A DNA stretch of 64,000 bases, taken from assembly GCF_965225875.1 (NCBI RefSeq), contig NZ_CBDDBS010000002.1:4092001-4156000 (forward strand), written 5' to 3'. This document shows, in pieces, positions 7,509 to 15,847 of the stretch. The position numbers and the translations under genes are program-made. This stretch comes from Haliscomenobacter sp965225875. Lineage in GTDB: Bacteria; Bacteroidota; Bacteroidia; Chitinophagales; Saprospiraceae. The notes under the pieces were generated by a model. That model did no database searches. It was given only the letters and a program-made list of their open reading frames with translations, and was not told where the DNA came from. Every line of letters begins with the position of its first letter. Position 1 is the first letter of the stretch.

Positions 7509-8189
7509 ATGATTCGAGCAATATTATTTGAGGACAATCCAAAATTCAGGAAAAGCCTGGCTGATTATTTAGCTGATGACAAAGACGTGGAGCTGATAGC
7601 TGCTTTTCCCAATGCCAAGGAGGCCTTGAAAAAAATAAAGGAGATCAACCCCGATATTGTTTTGATGGATATACAAATGCCGGGTAAAACGGGTATAGAA
7701 GCACTTATTGAGATCCGTAAGGCCAAAATGACCACCAAAGTATTGATGCTTACTGGTTTTGATGACGACGACAAAATTTTCAGTTCCCTCCGTGCAGGTG
7801 CCAATGGGTATGCTTTGAAAGCAACCGAAGATGAAGTAGAAGGGATCAATCTGATTCAGGCCATTAAAGACGTAGCTACTTCCGAGCGCTGCGGCTACAT
7901 GTCGCCTTCCATTGCGTACAAAGTCATTAACTTTTTTAATGACAAAACCATATTCGAAAAACCCAATTTCAAACCCCTTTCGGCAAAGCAAAAAGAAATT
8001 TTGGAGCTACTCGCCGATGGTCTCAGCCGCAAAATGATTGCAGACGAAATGGGGATCAAAGAATACACCGTGGGGGATCACATCAAAGCCATTTATGAAA
8101 AACTGGATGTGAACTCGGCCCTTGAGGCGGTGAAGAAGTGGCGGTTGTTTCAGTTTATGGTTTTATTAATTGGATTGTTTTATAAATAA
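7509..8189 (+). CDS. NarL/FixJ-family response regulator
   Basis: The 226-residue protein has a receiver domain (residues 1-125) with acidic pocket FEDN, phospho-acceptor Asp54 in IVLMDIQMPG and the switch Thr in LMLTGF. A LuxR-type helix-turn-helix follows (about 155-212; LSAKQKEILELLADGLSRK, then MIADEMGIKEYTV). The C-terminus adds a hydrophobic stretch FQFMVLLIGLFYK beyond the normal end of the HTH. It is the evident partner of the preceding kinase. The next gene starts only 10 nt after its stop, so the protease behind it is likely in the same transcript. Confidence 0.9.
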   Translation: MIRAILFEDNPKFRKSLADYLADDKDVELIAAFPNAKEALKKIKEINPDIVLMDIQMPGKTGIEALIEIRKAKMTTKVLMLTGFDDDDKIFSSLRAGANGYALKATEDEVEGINLIQAIKDVATSERCGYMSPSIAYKVINFFNDKTIFEKPNFKPLSAKQKEILELLADGLSRKMIADEMGIKEYTVGDHIKAIYEKLDVNSALEAVKKWRLFQFMVLLIGLFYK

Positions 8190-8199
8190 AAAAATAAAT

Positions 8200-9582
8200 A
8201 TGAAGAAGGTTATATTTTTTACTTTATTCTTGAGCTTGTCAACAATGATTATCGGACAAACGATATTGGATGTCCCAATGTGTAAACAGCAAAAGTCGCT
8301 TTGGTGCTGGGCTGCGAGTGCTGAGATGATCGATAAATTTCATAACAGAGACATTACTACCTCTGGAGGCACATTGAGCACCCAATGTCAAATTGTAGAT
8401 TTTTTTCTTGATGGTTTACACGGTTCAGCGCCGAGATATGGCATAGATACAGATGACTTCCCGTTATCTGTTTCTTCAGAATGCTGCGGAACTTGTTTGT
8501 GCGACGACAGTGGAACCCCTGGGAATTTTACTATACCTTATTTTTATCCCTCTTATTTTTTCAATTCAACTTACTCCTCGGTGTTTCACAAATTGGGATA
8601 TTATAATACTATGTTAAAAGAGTTGGTATTTAGTGATATAGTAAAAGAGATTAATTACTGTATGCCTTTGGTTTTAGGACTTGAGTATGGCAGTGGAGCG
8701 GGGGAAGATGCAGATTCCGGCAACCACATTGTCGTGATTAGTGGATACGAAGAAACGTCGGACCATCAACAAATTTTACATATAAACGACCCCATGAATT
8801 TTGTAGAAAACTCTTGTGAAATTGCTCCAATAAGCATGATAAATTTGAGCATGATAGGTGATGATGAGATAGTTTCAAAAATTGACTATTTACTAGCTGG
8901 AATTAGACCTAGAAACAAACGCTTGTGTGATTCCTGCGTATTTAAGACTGACCCTTTTACCAGCAAAGACTCTCAGTTATCAGTTTCATCTGCACAATTG
9001 AAGGCCTTCAAGGAAGATTTAAGTTATGAGGGGTTGATTCGAAAACTAGCTAACGAAAAGAATTATATTAAAATGCCCGTGAATTATATGAGGTTGAAAG
9101 CTTCAAGAAACATTTTTCTCCGTAAAAATTACAAGAAAACTGATTTCGTAATCGCAAGAGATACAGATTTTTATTACTTTAATGAGAAAAAAAATAATAT
9201 TCTTACTAAGCAACTTGTAAAAAAAGAACTAAAAATTACCCAAGTAAAAACGGGTAGGTATCCTATTGTTTTTTCTATACAAGTGAATAGGAAACTTATT
9301 CCTGTTAATTTACAGGAGGATAGGAGTATTGAGTTACAGCTGATTAGGGCTTATGGCCCTTTGTACAAAGAATATTATTATGTAAAAAAAGATAAAGCTG
9401 AGTATTTTTTTGACCCTAAAGATTTTGAAATATCCTCTGGAAATAAAATTGACAAGCCAATAGTTCCATTAAACCCAAAGGTTCTAAAAAAAGAGCTTAG
9501 GCAAAATGATTACTTAAACCCCAAAAAACTGAACATACAAAGTCAATTGGAAGAAGTCCGTTCTAAGGTCTTTAACAAGTGA
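8200..9582 (+). CDS. Secreted papain-like cysteine protease with unknown C-terminal region
   Basis: The ATG at 8200 gives a clear signal peptide (MKKVIFFTLFLSLSTMIIGQ), after which the mature protein starts. A papain-like fold of the AvrRpt2/C39-like kind is suggested by the catalytic Cys36 in QKSLWCWAASAEMI, His176 in GNHIVVISGYE, and Asp197 (or Asn196) in HINDPMN. The domain ends near residue 240. Another 220 Lys-rich residues follow without a recognisable domain. Several extra Cys (SECCGTCLCDD) suggest disulfides, consistent with a secreted location. The gene is AT-rich compared with its surroundings. The substrate is unknown; the next protein, with a C-terminal run of Gly, is a candidate. 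Confidence 0.7.
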   Translation: MKKVIFFTLFLSLSTMIIGQTILDVPMCKQQKSLWCWAASAEMIDKFHNRDITTSGGTLSTQCQIVDFFLDGLHGSAPRYGIDTDDFPLSVSSECCGTCLCDDSGTPGNFTIPYFYPSYFFNSTYSSVFHKLGYYNTMLKELVFSDIVKEINYCMPLVLGLEYGSGAGEDADSGNHIVVISGYEETSDHQQILHINDPMNFVENSCEIAPISMINLSMIGDDEIVSKIDYLLAGIRPRNKRLCDSCVFKTDPFTSKDSQLSVSSAQLKAFKEDLSYEGLIRKLANEKNYIKMPVNYMRLKASRNIFLRKNYKKTDFVIARDTDFYYFNEKKNNILTKQLVKKELKITQVKTGRYPIVFSIQVNRKLIPVNLQEDRSIELQLIRAYGPLYKEYYYVKKDKAEYFFDPKDFEISSGNKIDKPIVPLNPKVLKKELRQNDYLNPKKLNIQSQLEEVRSKVFNK

Positions 9583-9604
9583 TTAATCAATAAAAAATTT
9601 CATT

Positions 9605-10057
9605 ATGGGAGCTATTTTCGAATTTACCGCCGGTCAAGGATTCAATAAAGATGACTTGAGAACCGAGACTACGGCACTTGGTAATGTAATTACCTTTTTA
9701 GCGCATGACTCGCAAATAGAACAACTGTTTGCTTATCAAGACAATAAGCACATTGCTATTCGAGTAATGGACTACGGAGACATGGCAAACGTCAGAGTGT
9801 CATGGTTGTCCGTATCTAGGCTTTGGATAGATAAAATAAGCATATTGCCTCACATTCCGGATTACTATTTTATTTTATCGGAAGCCGTATATGATTCTCT
9901 GAAAGCAAAAGCAAGAGGCAGCAATACCATTGCATTTAGACTTGGGAAAAATGAAAATCGCCCAATTACTGCACATCTTGTAATGGGTTCATACACAGAT
10001 TTTATCGGTGGTGGTGGTGGTGGCCTTCTACATGGTGCAAAAGTTCCATCTCCTTAG
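9605..10057 (+). CDS. Unknown 150-residue protein with a C-terminal Gly run
   Basis: I recognise no family. The start MGAIFEFTAGQGFN at 9605 lies 22 nt after the protease stop and has no signal peptide. The body looks like a compact mixed alpha/beta protein without Cys. The last 20 residues contain six consecutive Gly followed by LLHGAKVPSP. Position and spacing suggest co-transcription with the protease. A hairpin follows the stop codon at 10073-10108. It could be a substrate, inhibitor or partner of the protease, but nothing in the sequence proves this. Confidence 0.5.
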   Translation: MGAIFEFTAGQGFNKDDLRTETTALGNVITFLAHDSQIEQLFAYQDNKHIAIRVMDYGDMANVRVSWLSVSRLWIDKISILPHIPDYYFILSEAVYDSLKAKARGSNTIAFRLGKNENRPITAHLVMGSYTDFIGGGGGGLLHGAKVPSP

Positions 10058-10072
10058 TATTACTCTGTCAAA

Positions 10073-10108
10073 ATGGAGTTAAAGGTAAAATTTTGTCTTT
10101 AACTCCAT
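10073..10108 (+). terminator. 12-bp hairpin closing the protease transcript
   Basis: ATGGAGTTAAAG at 10073-10084 is exactly complementary to CTTTAACTCCAT at 10097-10108, with a 12-nt AT-rich loop. It starts 16 nt after the stop of the preceding gene. There is no T-run, so it may be a 3' stabiliser rather than a strict intrinsic terminator. Confidence 0.5.
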
Positions 10109-10134
10109 AATTCTTCACTTTAAAATTGGATGCC

Positions 10135-10866
10135 ATGCCCCAAGATCCCGAAGCCGCAGCTTTCTATGTTTGGCTAATATTGACAAGAATAGCTTTGGTA
10201 ACTATGCTTTTGCCGATTGTAGCTTCGATAAAGCACTTAAAAGCATTAAATAAGCCCCTAAAAGTTTTTTATTATTTTTTAATCGCACACTTGATTACAG
10301 CACTTGGGGAACAAGTCGTTTTTTATTTAATGAATAACAAACCACATATAATTCAACCTTTATTAGCTTTTTTTTCGTTGAAAACTTTTAATTTTTATGA
10401 AATCTTTTTTATTCTTACTAATTTTTCTCTACTCGGCTATTTTTTCTATTTATTACTATTACCTAGACCCAAAGCTAAATGGGTACTTTGGACGTCGTAT
10501 AGTCTTTTGGCTGCGATTTTGATAAATTTCTTCTTTATAGAAGGGCCAGACGCTTATGGTTCCTTCAATTCTACCTCATTAGCAATCTTCAATTTCGTAC
10601 TTCCGATCATATACATGTGGATACTTTACCACACTGACTCTAAAGTTCCACTTAACAAGAATCCTTATTTTTGGGTAAATATTGGTTTAATCATCCCTAA
10701 TCTACTCAGCATATTTTTATATTTCGCTGGAGATAAAATCTCTAATACAGACTATCTCCTATTCATTAAAATCATGATTGGTCGTTCCATCATTGAAATG
10801 ATCAGCCAACTCCTATTCACCATCGGCTTTTCGTATGGCCGATATGCTCAATTCCTTCGCCAATAG
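10135..10866 (+). CDS. Polytopic membrane protein of unknown function
   Basis: The 243-residue protein (ATG at 10135, MPQDPEAAAFYVW) is almost entirely hydrophobic, with seven to eight TM helices separated by short loops, e.g. LTRIALVTMLLPIVASI, FYYFLIAHLITALG and IFFILTNFSLLGYFFYLLLL. It resembles the isolated multi-TM sensor part found in front of kinases in Bacteroidota, but has no kinase or cyclase domain. It is AT-rich like the two genes before it, from which it is separated by a hairpin. The function is unknown. Confidence 0.55.
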   Translation: MPQDPEAAAFYVWLILTRIALVTMLLPIVASIKHLKALNKPLKVFYYFLIAHLITALGEQVVFYLMNNKPHIIQPLLAFFSLKTFNFYEIFFILTNFSLLGYFFYLLLLPRPKAKWVLWTSYSLLAAILINFFFIEGPDAYGSFNSTSLAIFNFVLPIIYMWILYHTDSKVPLNKNPYFWVNIGLIIPNLLSIFLYFAGDKISNTDYLLFIKIMIGRSIIEMISQLLFTIGFSYGRYAQFLRQ

Positions 10867-11174
10867 TGCGATATGCCCCCTGATCCGGGGATGTTTTTGG
10901 AGGATTTTCCCACGTATCTTTACATCATGAGAACGATAGAGCACTGTATCCCTGAGGGTTTGGCGCTTGTTCCCGGTTGGTCGTGTAAAACTAAAACCCT
11001 ACAACAATTTATTAATTTGACTTACGATTGCCGGGACCGCCCCCTTTTACAGTTTTATTGTGATGTACTAATAAAAAGCCAACAACACTGAAATACTTGT
11101 AGCGTGCTATTTTTTTGTGCCCTAAGTAAAACACTCTGTGAACCCCAAGTATTCCAACTAGACCCCTATACAAA
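10867..11174. other. Gap without a convincing gene
   Basis: No frame here has a believable protein; the only open one (72 codons from 10873) has neither promoter nor family resemblance. Because the stretch ends in a strong terminator (11175-11216) far from any stop codon, its right-hand part, from roughly 11090, may be transcribed as a small RNA. No promoter could be assigned with confidence. Confidence 0.4.
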
Positions 11175-11216
11175 GCCAGTAAGCGTGCCTCCCAAGCCCT
11201 TACTGGCATTTTTTTT
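11175..11216 (+). terminator. Strong intrinsic terminator without an adjacent gene
   Basis: GCCAGTAAG (11175-11183) pairs perfectly with CTTACTGGC (11199-11207). Eight T follow from 11209 to 11216. It lies about 310 nt beyond the last stop codon, so it either ends a long 3' UTR of the membrane protein gene or a separate small RNA. Confidence 0.75.
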
Positions 11217-11349
11217 GGGCTAGCTCATCACTTACAAAGCAAATTTGCAAGATTCAAATCCCCTTACTATCTTGTTCAGCAGTCCTAGAACAATTCAACT
11301 CATTCCTTGGAGGTGCTCAACAAGGCAACTCTTAAAACCCTTTCATCCA

Positions 11350-12063
11350 ATGACCACTTCTCCTTTTTTAGGCGAGCTCATCGGTACCGCCGTTTTGATT
11401 TTGCTTGGCAATGGTGTAGTCGCCAACGTATTGCTCAACAAAACCAAAGGCAACAATGGTGGGCTTATTGCCATCACCGCAGGTTGGGCCTTTGCGGTGA
11501 CCATCGGAATTTTTGTTGCACAAAAATTTGGCAGTGCTGACGCGCACCTCAACCCCGCTGTAACCATCGCCATGGCGATCAAAAACAGTGATTACAGCAA
11601 TGTTCTGCCATTCATAGCCGCTCAAATGATCGGCGCAATCCTGGGAGCCACGCTGGTTTGGTTGCATCACTTACCTCACTGGGGCGCTACCAATGATCAA
11701 GGCCTAAAACTGGCCGCTTTCAGTACCAGCCCTGCCATTGCCAATGCTCCCGCCAACCTCATCAGTGAGATCATTGGTACCATGGTATTGCTCATTGGAG
11801 TGATTGCGCTGTATGCGGAAGCAGGTTCGGGCTTGTCCCCTTATTTGGTGGGTGTATTGGTGTGGGCCATCGGTTTGAGTCTGGGCGGTACTACGGGGTA
11901 CGCGATTAATCCGGCGCGGGATTTAGGGCCACGGATTGCCCATGCGATTTTGCCCATTGCGGGCAAGGGCGGAAGTGATTGGGGGTACGCCTGGGTTCCG
12001 GTGCTTGGGCCAGTTATCGCCGCAGTGATTGCCGGGGCGATTATGAGTGGGTTTGGCTTTTAG
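11350..12063 (+). CDS. Aquaglyceroporin, glycerol facilitator type
   Basis: This MIP-family channel of 237 residues has six TM helices and the two half-helix NPA motifs, HLNPAVTIAMAI and AINPARDLGPR. The Asp after NPAR is characteristic of glycerol facilitators (GlpF) rather than water-specific AqpZ. It would let glycerol and similar small polyols cross the inner membrane. The ATG at 11350 was taken because it places the first TM helix (FLGELIGTAVLILLGNG) at the N-terminus. No glycerol kinase gene is nearby. A bidirectional hairpin terminator follows. Confidence 0.88.
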   Translation: MTTSPFLGELIGTAVLILLGNGVVANVLLNKTKGNNGGLIAITAGWAFAVTIGIFVAQKFGSADAHLNPAVTIAMAIKNSDYSNVLPFIAAQMIGAILGATLVWLHHLPHWGATNDQGLKLAAFSTSPAIANAPANLISEIIGTMVLLIGVIALYAEAGSGLSPYLVGVLVWAIGLSLGGTTGYAINPARDLGPRIAHAILPIAGKGGSDWGYAWVPVLGPVIAAVIAGAIMSGFGF

Positions 12064-12108
12064 GAAAGATAAAAACCAAGCAACTTAATTTTCAGTTGCT
12101 CCTTAAAT

Positions 12109-12151
12109 TAAAAAGAGCTTGAGGGCGATTTATTTGCCCCAAGCTCTTTTT
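12109..12151. terminator. Bidirectional hairpin between glpF-like gene and NSS unit
   Basis: AAAAAGAGCTTG followed by GGGC pairs with GCCC followed by CAAGCTCTTTTT, so each strand ends its stem in a T-run. It separates two convergent units: the aquaglyceroporin (plus) and the NSS transporter with its small partner (minus). Confidence 0.8.
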
Positions 12152-12173
12152 GTATCAACTTGATGATGAAGCA

Positions 12174-12296
12174 CTAAGCCTCGTCATCATCGTGCTTTTG
12201 TGCTGGCGTGGTCAATACTTTGTAAAAAAAGTACGCGGTGAACGCAGCCACCGTAATATTTGCGCCAAGATACATCAACAATGCAGTTGTGTTCAT
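12174..12296 (-). CDS. 40-residue single-TM protein, MetS-like small subunit of NSS transporter
   Basis: A short frame from ATG at 12296 to TAG at 12174 encodes MNTTALLMYLGANITVAAFT, then a hydrophobic AYFFYKVLTT and an acidic end KHDDDEA. It forms one TM helix with a short outside end and a charged cytoplasmic tail. It lies directly downstream of the NSS transporter on the same strand, 82 nt after its stop. Small one-helix subunits (MetS of the MetPS methionine/alanine transporter) are known in this arrangement. Assignment rests on size, topology and position, since such peptides share little sequence. Confidence 0.65.
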   Translation of the reverse strand: MNTTALLMYLGANITVAAFTAYFFYKVLTTPAQKHDDDEA

Positions 12297-12320
12297 GATA
12301 GTTGATTTTTAGTGACACAG

Positions 12321-12360
12321 AAACATGAGTCATCCCGAAAATTCGAGATGACTCATGTTT
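12321..12360. repeat. AAACATGAGTCATC hairpin, copy 1
   Basis: AAACATGAGTCATC at 12321-12334 is exactly repeated in inverse at 12347-12360, around a 12-nt loop. The same arms, slightly diverged, bound the larger composite repeat at 44402-44643. It lies between the NSS gene and its small partner and could differentially process the two. Confidence 0.75.
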
Positions 12361-12378
12361 TGCGTCATACATAAGTAA

Positions 12379-13965
12379 TTAATGGGTAAATCTACCTTCG
12401 CGCATGCGCTTGCGGTAGGCCACGTATACGAGTACGGCAACACCCACCCAAATGGCTAAAAGCCCCAGGCGTGCGATGTTTTGGTACATTATTGTTTTTT
12501 TCAGGTGATCAATCACTGCAGGGTCGGTCGCTTCAGCAATTTGAGCGTACAGGCCCGTGTTCATGATTTTGTCCCAGTTTGCCGGCATACTCGCAAACAA
12601 TACCCAGCCCAGGATAACCGGAGTCACGTATTGAATGATGTAGCGGAAAATGATCGGCACTTTGATATCGGCACCCCGGGTAATTTCTTCCCAGCCATTT
12701 TTCATGCCAAAAACCCAGGCAAACAGAATGAGTTCGAAGAAGGCAAAAATGACCAGGGAAACGGTGCCTGCCCAGTGGTCGTATTCATCGAAGACGCCGT
12801 AGTTGAAGTAAAGAACGGTTGGAAGACCCAAAACGGCAACCGTAGCACCAAATGCCCAGGCTGCACTCTCTCTTTTCCAACCAAATTCATCCTGCAGGAA
12901 GCCCATACATGGTGTTCCCATCGCCAGCGATGAAGTAATCCCGGCAAAGAACAACAAACCAAACCACATCACGCTGGCCATAACTGCCAGGAAGGGGCCC
13001 CATTGTTGGAACAAGAAAGGTAAGGTGCGGAAACCAAGCCCCAAACCACCTACTTTGTTCACCAGTTCCAACATGCCATCGATGCCAAAATACCCCACGG
13101 TAATGGGAATCACGATGGCACCACCCAAACACACTTCTACAAATTCGTTCATCCAGCCCGCACTCATGGCGTTGAGCGCCACGTCGTCGCGGGATTTGAG
13201 GTAGGAGGAATAACACTGAATACTACCCATGCCCACCGAGAGGGTAAAGAAGATTTGCCCGGCGGCAGCCAGCCAGACCTTAGGCGACCAGATGGTGGAA
13301 AAATCAGGGGTCCAGAGGTAATTCAAACCTTCGGTACCAGCATACAAGGCATTTCCACTGCCGGGCTGTAAAGTTACCCCACGAATGGCCAGAATGATGC
13401 CAAAAAGGATCAACAAAGGCATCCCAATTTTGGCTACTTTTTCTACCCCGCCACTCAAACCACGGGATAGGATCCAGGTATTGAGCAACAAACAAATGAT
13501 CCAGAAAATGATTGGCTGAGCATCACTCAATCCGGTATAGTTGGTAAAGAAATTGGCTACTTCATCACGGGTTTGACCATTGAAGGTGCCCGCCACGGAA
13601 TGCCAGATGTAACCCAAAGTCCAACTTTCCAGGTAGCAATAATAAGCTGCTACAGCCAGGTTGGTGAAAATACCAAATACCCCGATGTATTTCCAGAAGC
13701 CGTATTTCGACATGGAATCAAGGATAAAGGGGGTACTGTGGTGGCCGTATTTTCCACCAAATCTACCCATTGCCCATTCCACATAAAGCAGTGGAATACC
13801 CATCAATAAAAAACAGACGAGATAGGGAATGATGAAGGAACCACCGCCGTTTTGGATGGCCTGTACCGGGAAGCGCAGGAAGTTACCCAGACCTACCGCG
13901 TTACCCGCCATGGCCAGTACCAGGCCAACTCGGGAGCCCCAGGATTCTGTATTGCTACTACTCAT
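12379..13965 (-). CDS. Sodium-dependent NSS-family amino acid transporter
   Basis: This 528-residue protein belongs to the neurotransmitter:sodium symporter family (SLC6/LeuT fold). The conserved start of TM1 is visible in SRVGLVLAMAGNAVGLGNFL and continues RFPVQA, carrying the Na+ and substrate-binding unwound region. The GSIQCYSSYLKSRDDV and FAGITSSLAMGTP blocks also fit. About twelve TM helices can be counted. It should import an amino acid or related small amine with sodium. The ATG at 13965 (MSSSNTESWG) is preferred because the residues upstream do not belong to the fold. A 40-residue one-helix protein follows it, as in MetPS-type systems. Confidence 0.9.
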   Translation of the reverse strand: MSSSNTESWGSRVGLVLAMAGNAVGLGNFLRFPVQAIQNGGGSFIIPYLVCFLLMGIPLLYVEWAMGRFGGKYGHHSTPFILDSMSKYGFWKYIGVFGIFTNLAVAAYYCYLESWTLGYIWHSVAGTFNGQTRDEVANFFTNYTGLSDAQPIIFWIICLLLNTWILSRGLSGGVEKVAKIGMPLLILFGIILAIRGVTLQPGSGNALYAGTEGLNYLWTPDFSTIWSPKVWLAAAGQIFFTLSVGMGSIQCYSSYLKSRDDVALNAMSAGWMNEFVEVCLGGAIVIPITVGYFGIDGMLELVNKVGGLGLGFRTLPFLFQQWGPFLAVMASVMWFGLLFFAGITSSLAMGTPCMGFLQDEFGWKRESAAWAFGATVAVLGLPTVLYFNYGVFDEYDHWAGTVSLVIFAFFELILFAWVFGMKNGWEEITRGADIKVPIIFRYIIQYVTPVILGWVLFASMPANWDKIMNTGLYAQIAEATDPAVIDHLKKTIMYQNIARLGLLAIWVGVAVLVYVAYRKRMREGRFTH

Positions 13966-14021
13966 ACCATTGTGAAGGTTAGTGATTGAATAAGGTTTTA
14001 TTGGTAAACAAAGATTCAAAT

Positions 14022-14558
14022 TTAAAAACTATTCCGCCACATCATACTTTCTACGGGTTTTTCTGTCCGTTGATTGTATTTGGCGTCGCTTTTGAGGTTG
14101 TAGTACCGTTCAATTTCTCCTTCCACCGCAAAGTAGATGAGTTGCCCGATGGGCATGCCTACATATACCCGCACGGGTTGGGTGCACGAAATTTCGAGAG
14201 TCCAGGTATTGCAAAAACCTACATCACCTTTTCCTGCGGTAGCGTGAATATCGATGCCCAGGCGGCCAACGCTGGATTTGCCTTCGAGAAAAGGAACAGC
14301 GTTGTGCGTTTCGGTGTATTCTTCGGTTACGCCAAGGTACAAAATGCCAGGGTGTAGTACAAAACCCGTTTCAGGGATTTCGAAGTGCTCAATTTCGTTG
14401 TGTTTGCGGGCGTCCAGGATTTGGTCTTTGTACGTAGCCAGCCATTTGCCGAGGTGTACATCGTAGGAGTTGGTGCCCAAACAGTCGCGTCGAAAAGGTT
14501 CAATGACGATTTTTTTTGCCTCAATTGACTCCAAAATCTTCTTATCCGAAAAAATCAT
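14022..14558 (-). CDS. dcd: dCTP deaminase
   Basis: This 178-residue trimeric enzyme deaminates dCTP to dUTP for dTTP synthesis. Conserved blocks are SYDVHLG, the substrate loop EGKSSVGRLGI, the catalytic Glu in DVGFCNTWTLEIS and the GMPIGQLIYF segment. The length is slightly below the E. coli enzyme but normal for Bacteroidota. Some homologues also hydrolyse dUTP to dUMP, and this cannot be excluded here. It lies 56 nt upstream of the NSS gene on the same strand, but a functional link is not evident. Confidence 0.92.
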   Translation of the reverse strand: MIFSDKKILESIEAKKIVIEPFRRDCLGTNSYDVHLGKWLATYKDQILDARKHNEIEHFEIPETGFVLHPGILYLGVTEEYTETHNAVPFLEGKSSVGRLGIDIHATAGKGDVGFCNTWTLEISCTQPVRVYVGMPIGQLIYFAVEGEIERYYNLKSDAKYNQRTEKPVESMMWRNSF

Positions 14559-14669
14559 GTGCTCGAGTGGTTTTCTTTGTAGTGGGGCAAAAATAAGTTT
14601 TCATCTTTGGCAAAATGAGTTCTTATCTTTTTTATCGCCCTTTCTGGGGGCAAGGTACAAAATTAAATT

Positions 14670-15584
14670 TTACGACAAACTCCGCCACAACATCATGCTG
14701 CGGTCGTCACTAGCAGAAATCAACAGATTGTCGTGCGCTGACCAGAGTAAGGCATTGACCGAATTGACGTGGCAATGGTCCCGGATGGTGTTCAATACCT
14801 TATTCAATTTGAAACTTTCAGCGTCCCAGATTTTGATGGTTCGGTCGCGACTGGCGGTGGCAAACAGGGTGCCAGCGGAATTAAAAACAATGTCATTGAT
14901 GGTAAACAGATGGGCCGCTTGTGAATTGAGCAAATCCAGGTTCTCGGCATCCCAAACGTTGAGTAAGGCATCGCGCCCACCACTGATCAGGTATTTTCCA
15001 TCCGGGCTGTATTGCACACAAAAAACCGAATGATTGTGGGCTTTAGGAATTTTGGCTTTGATTTGAAAGGTATGCACATCAACAAGGTAGAGGTTGTGGT
15101 CGCTGGCACCTACCGCAATTTCCTGACGGATTGGGCAATAGGCCAGGCCACGCAGGCTTTGGTGGCTCAGTTGAATGCTCTCCAGGGTGCGGGCGCTTTG
15201 GATGTCCCAACGAGTTAAAATGCCGTCGCCGCCAGCGGTAAAAACTTGCTCCCCTATGCGCAGGATGCGATAAACGCCCTTGCGGTGGTGGGCAATGTTT
15301 TTGGTGGCCTCCGGTTCAGCCAGGTCCACCCAATGCACGCCACCATTCATATTGCCGACCACCACTTGCTGGAGATCGGGCAAATGCAGAAGGGAAAAAA
15401 TTTGGGTGTCCACCTTGGCAATCAGCTTGCCCAACTCCGGCGCTTCCATATCCCAACGCACTACCCAACCCTCACCTGCTCCGGAGAGGAAAAAACGGGG
15501 ATCATCCGTTGCACTCAGGGCAAATACTGCGGCATTGTGGCCCGTGAGTACGGCGTGGCGTTGATATTGTAAGGAAGAACCCAT
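14670..15584 (-). CDS. WD40-repeat protein, single seven-bladed propeller
   Basis: Its 304 residues divide into seven WD40 repeats. Clear blades end in VVRWDM, LTRWDI, LLNVWDA, IKIWDA and MMLWRS, and GH or AH starts several of them (LTGHNAAVFAL, AHNHSVFCVQYS). Seven blades make one complete propeller, with nothing left over for a catalytic domain or signal peptide. It is therefore probably a cytoplasmic protein-interaction scaffold. The partner is unknown. It is followed on the same strand by dcd. Confidence 0.9.
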   Translation of the reverse strand: MGSSLQYQRHAVLTGHNAAVFALSATDDPRFFLSGAGEGWVVRWDMEAPELGKLIAKVDTQIFSLLHLPDLQQVVVGNMNGGVHWVDLAEPEATKNIAHHRKGVYRILRIGEQVFTAGGDGILTRWDIQSARTLESIQLSHQSLRGLAYCPIRQEIAVGASDHNLYLVDVHTFQIKAKIPKAHNHSVFCVQYSPDGKYLISGGRDALLNVWDAENLDLLNSQAAHLFTINDIVFNSAGTLFATASRDRTIKIWDAESFKLNKVLNTIRDHCHVNSVNALLWSAHDNLLISASDDRSMMLWRSLS

Positions 15585-15657
15585 GTTTTTCTAGGCTTTT
15601 TTGACAAAAAATAATGGTGAAAAGTTTAGTTATTTGCAACAAATGGCGCTGACGACT

Positions 15658-15811
15658 AGCGGCAGAGCCGCAAAACGTCTGTAGATTTAAGGCATGAGAC
15701 CAGCGTAAAGGTGCAGCGCACCGGAACAATGTCAGCGAAATGTTCCGGTGCGCTGCACCTTCATGCCGGATTTTTGCCATTTTCCTACAGACGTTTCGCG
15801 GCTCTGCCGCT
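15658..15811. repeat. Nested inverted repeat, about 155 nt
   Basis: Three nested arm pairs are seen: an outer AGCGGCAGAGCCGC plus AACGTCTGTAG at 15658-15684 with its complement at 15785-15811; a middle GGCATGA with TCATGCC; and an inner 21-bp pair at 15708-15728 and 15741-15761 (aaggtgcagcgcaccggaaca). The whole can fold into a long rod. It lies between two divergent genes, the WD40 gene and the phosphopantetheinyl transferase. Confidence 0.8.
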
Positions 15812-15847
15812 GGTCGATGCGCTCAAATATATGCAGATAGACCAGAA

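Noticed and set aside
10873..11091. 72-codon plus-strand frame
   Set aside because: No family resemblance, no promoter or plausible codon pattern; it lies in a gap that more likely holds a 3' UTR or small RNA.
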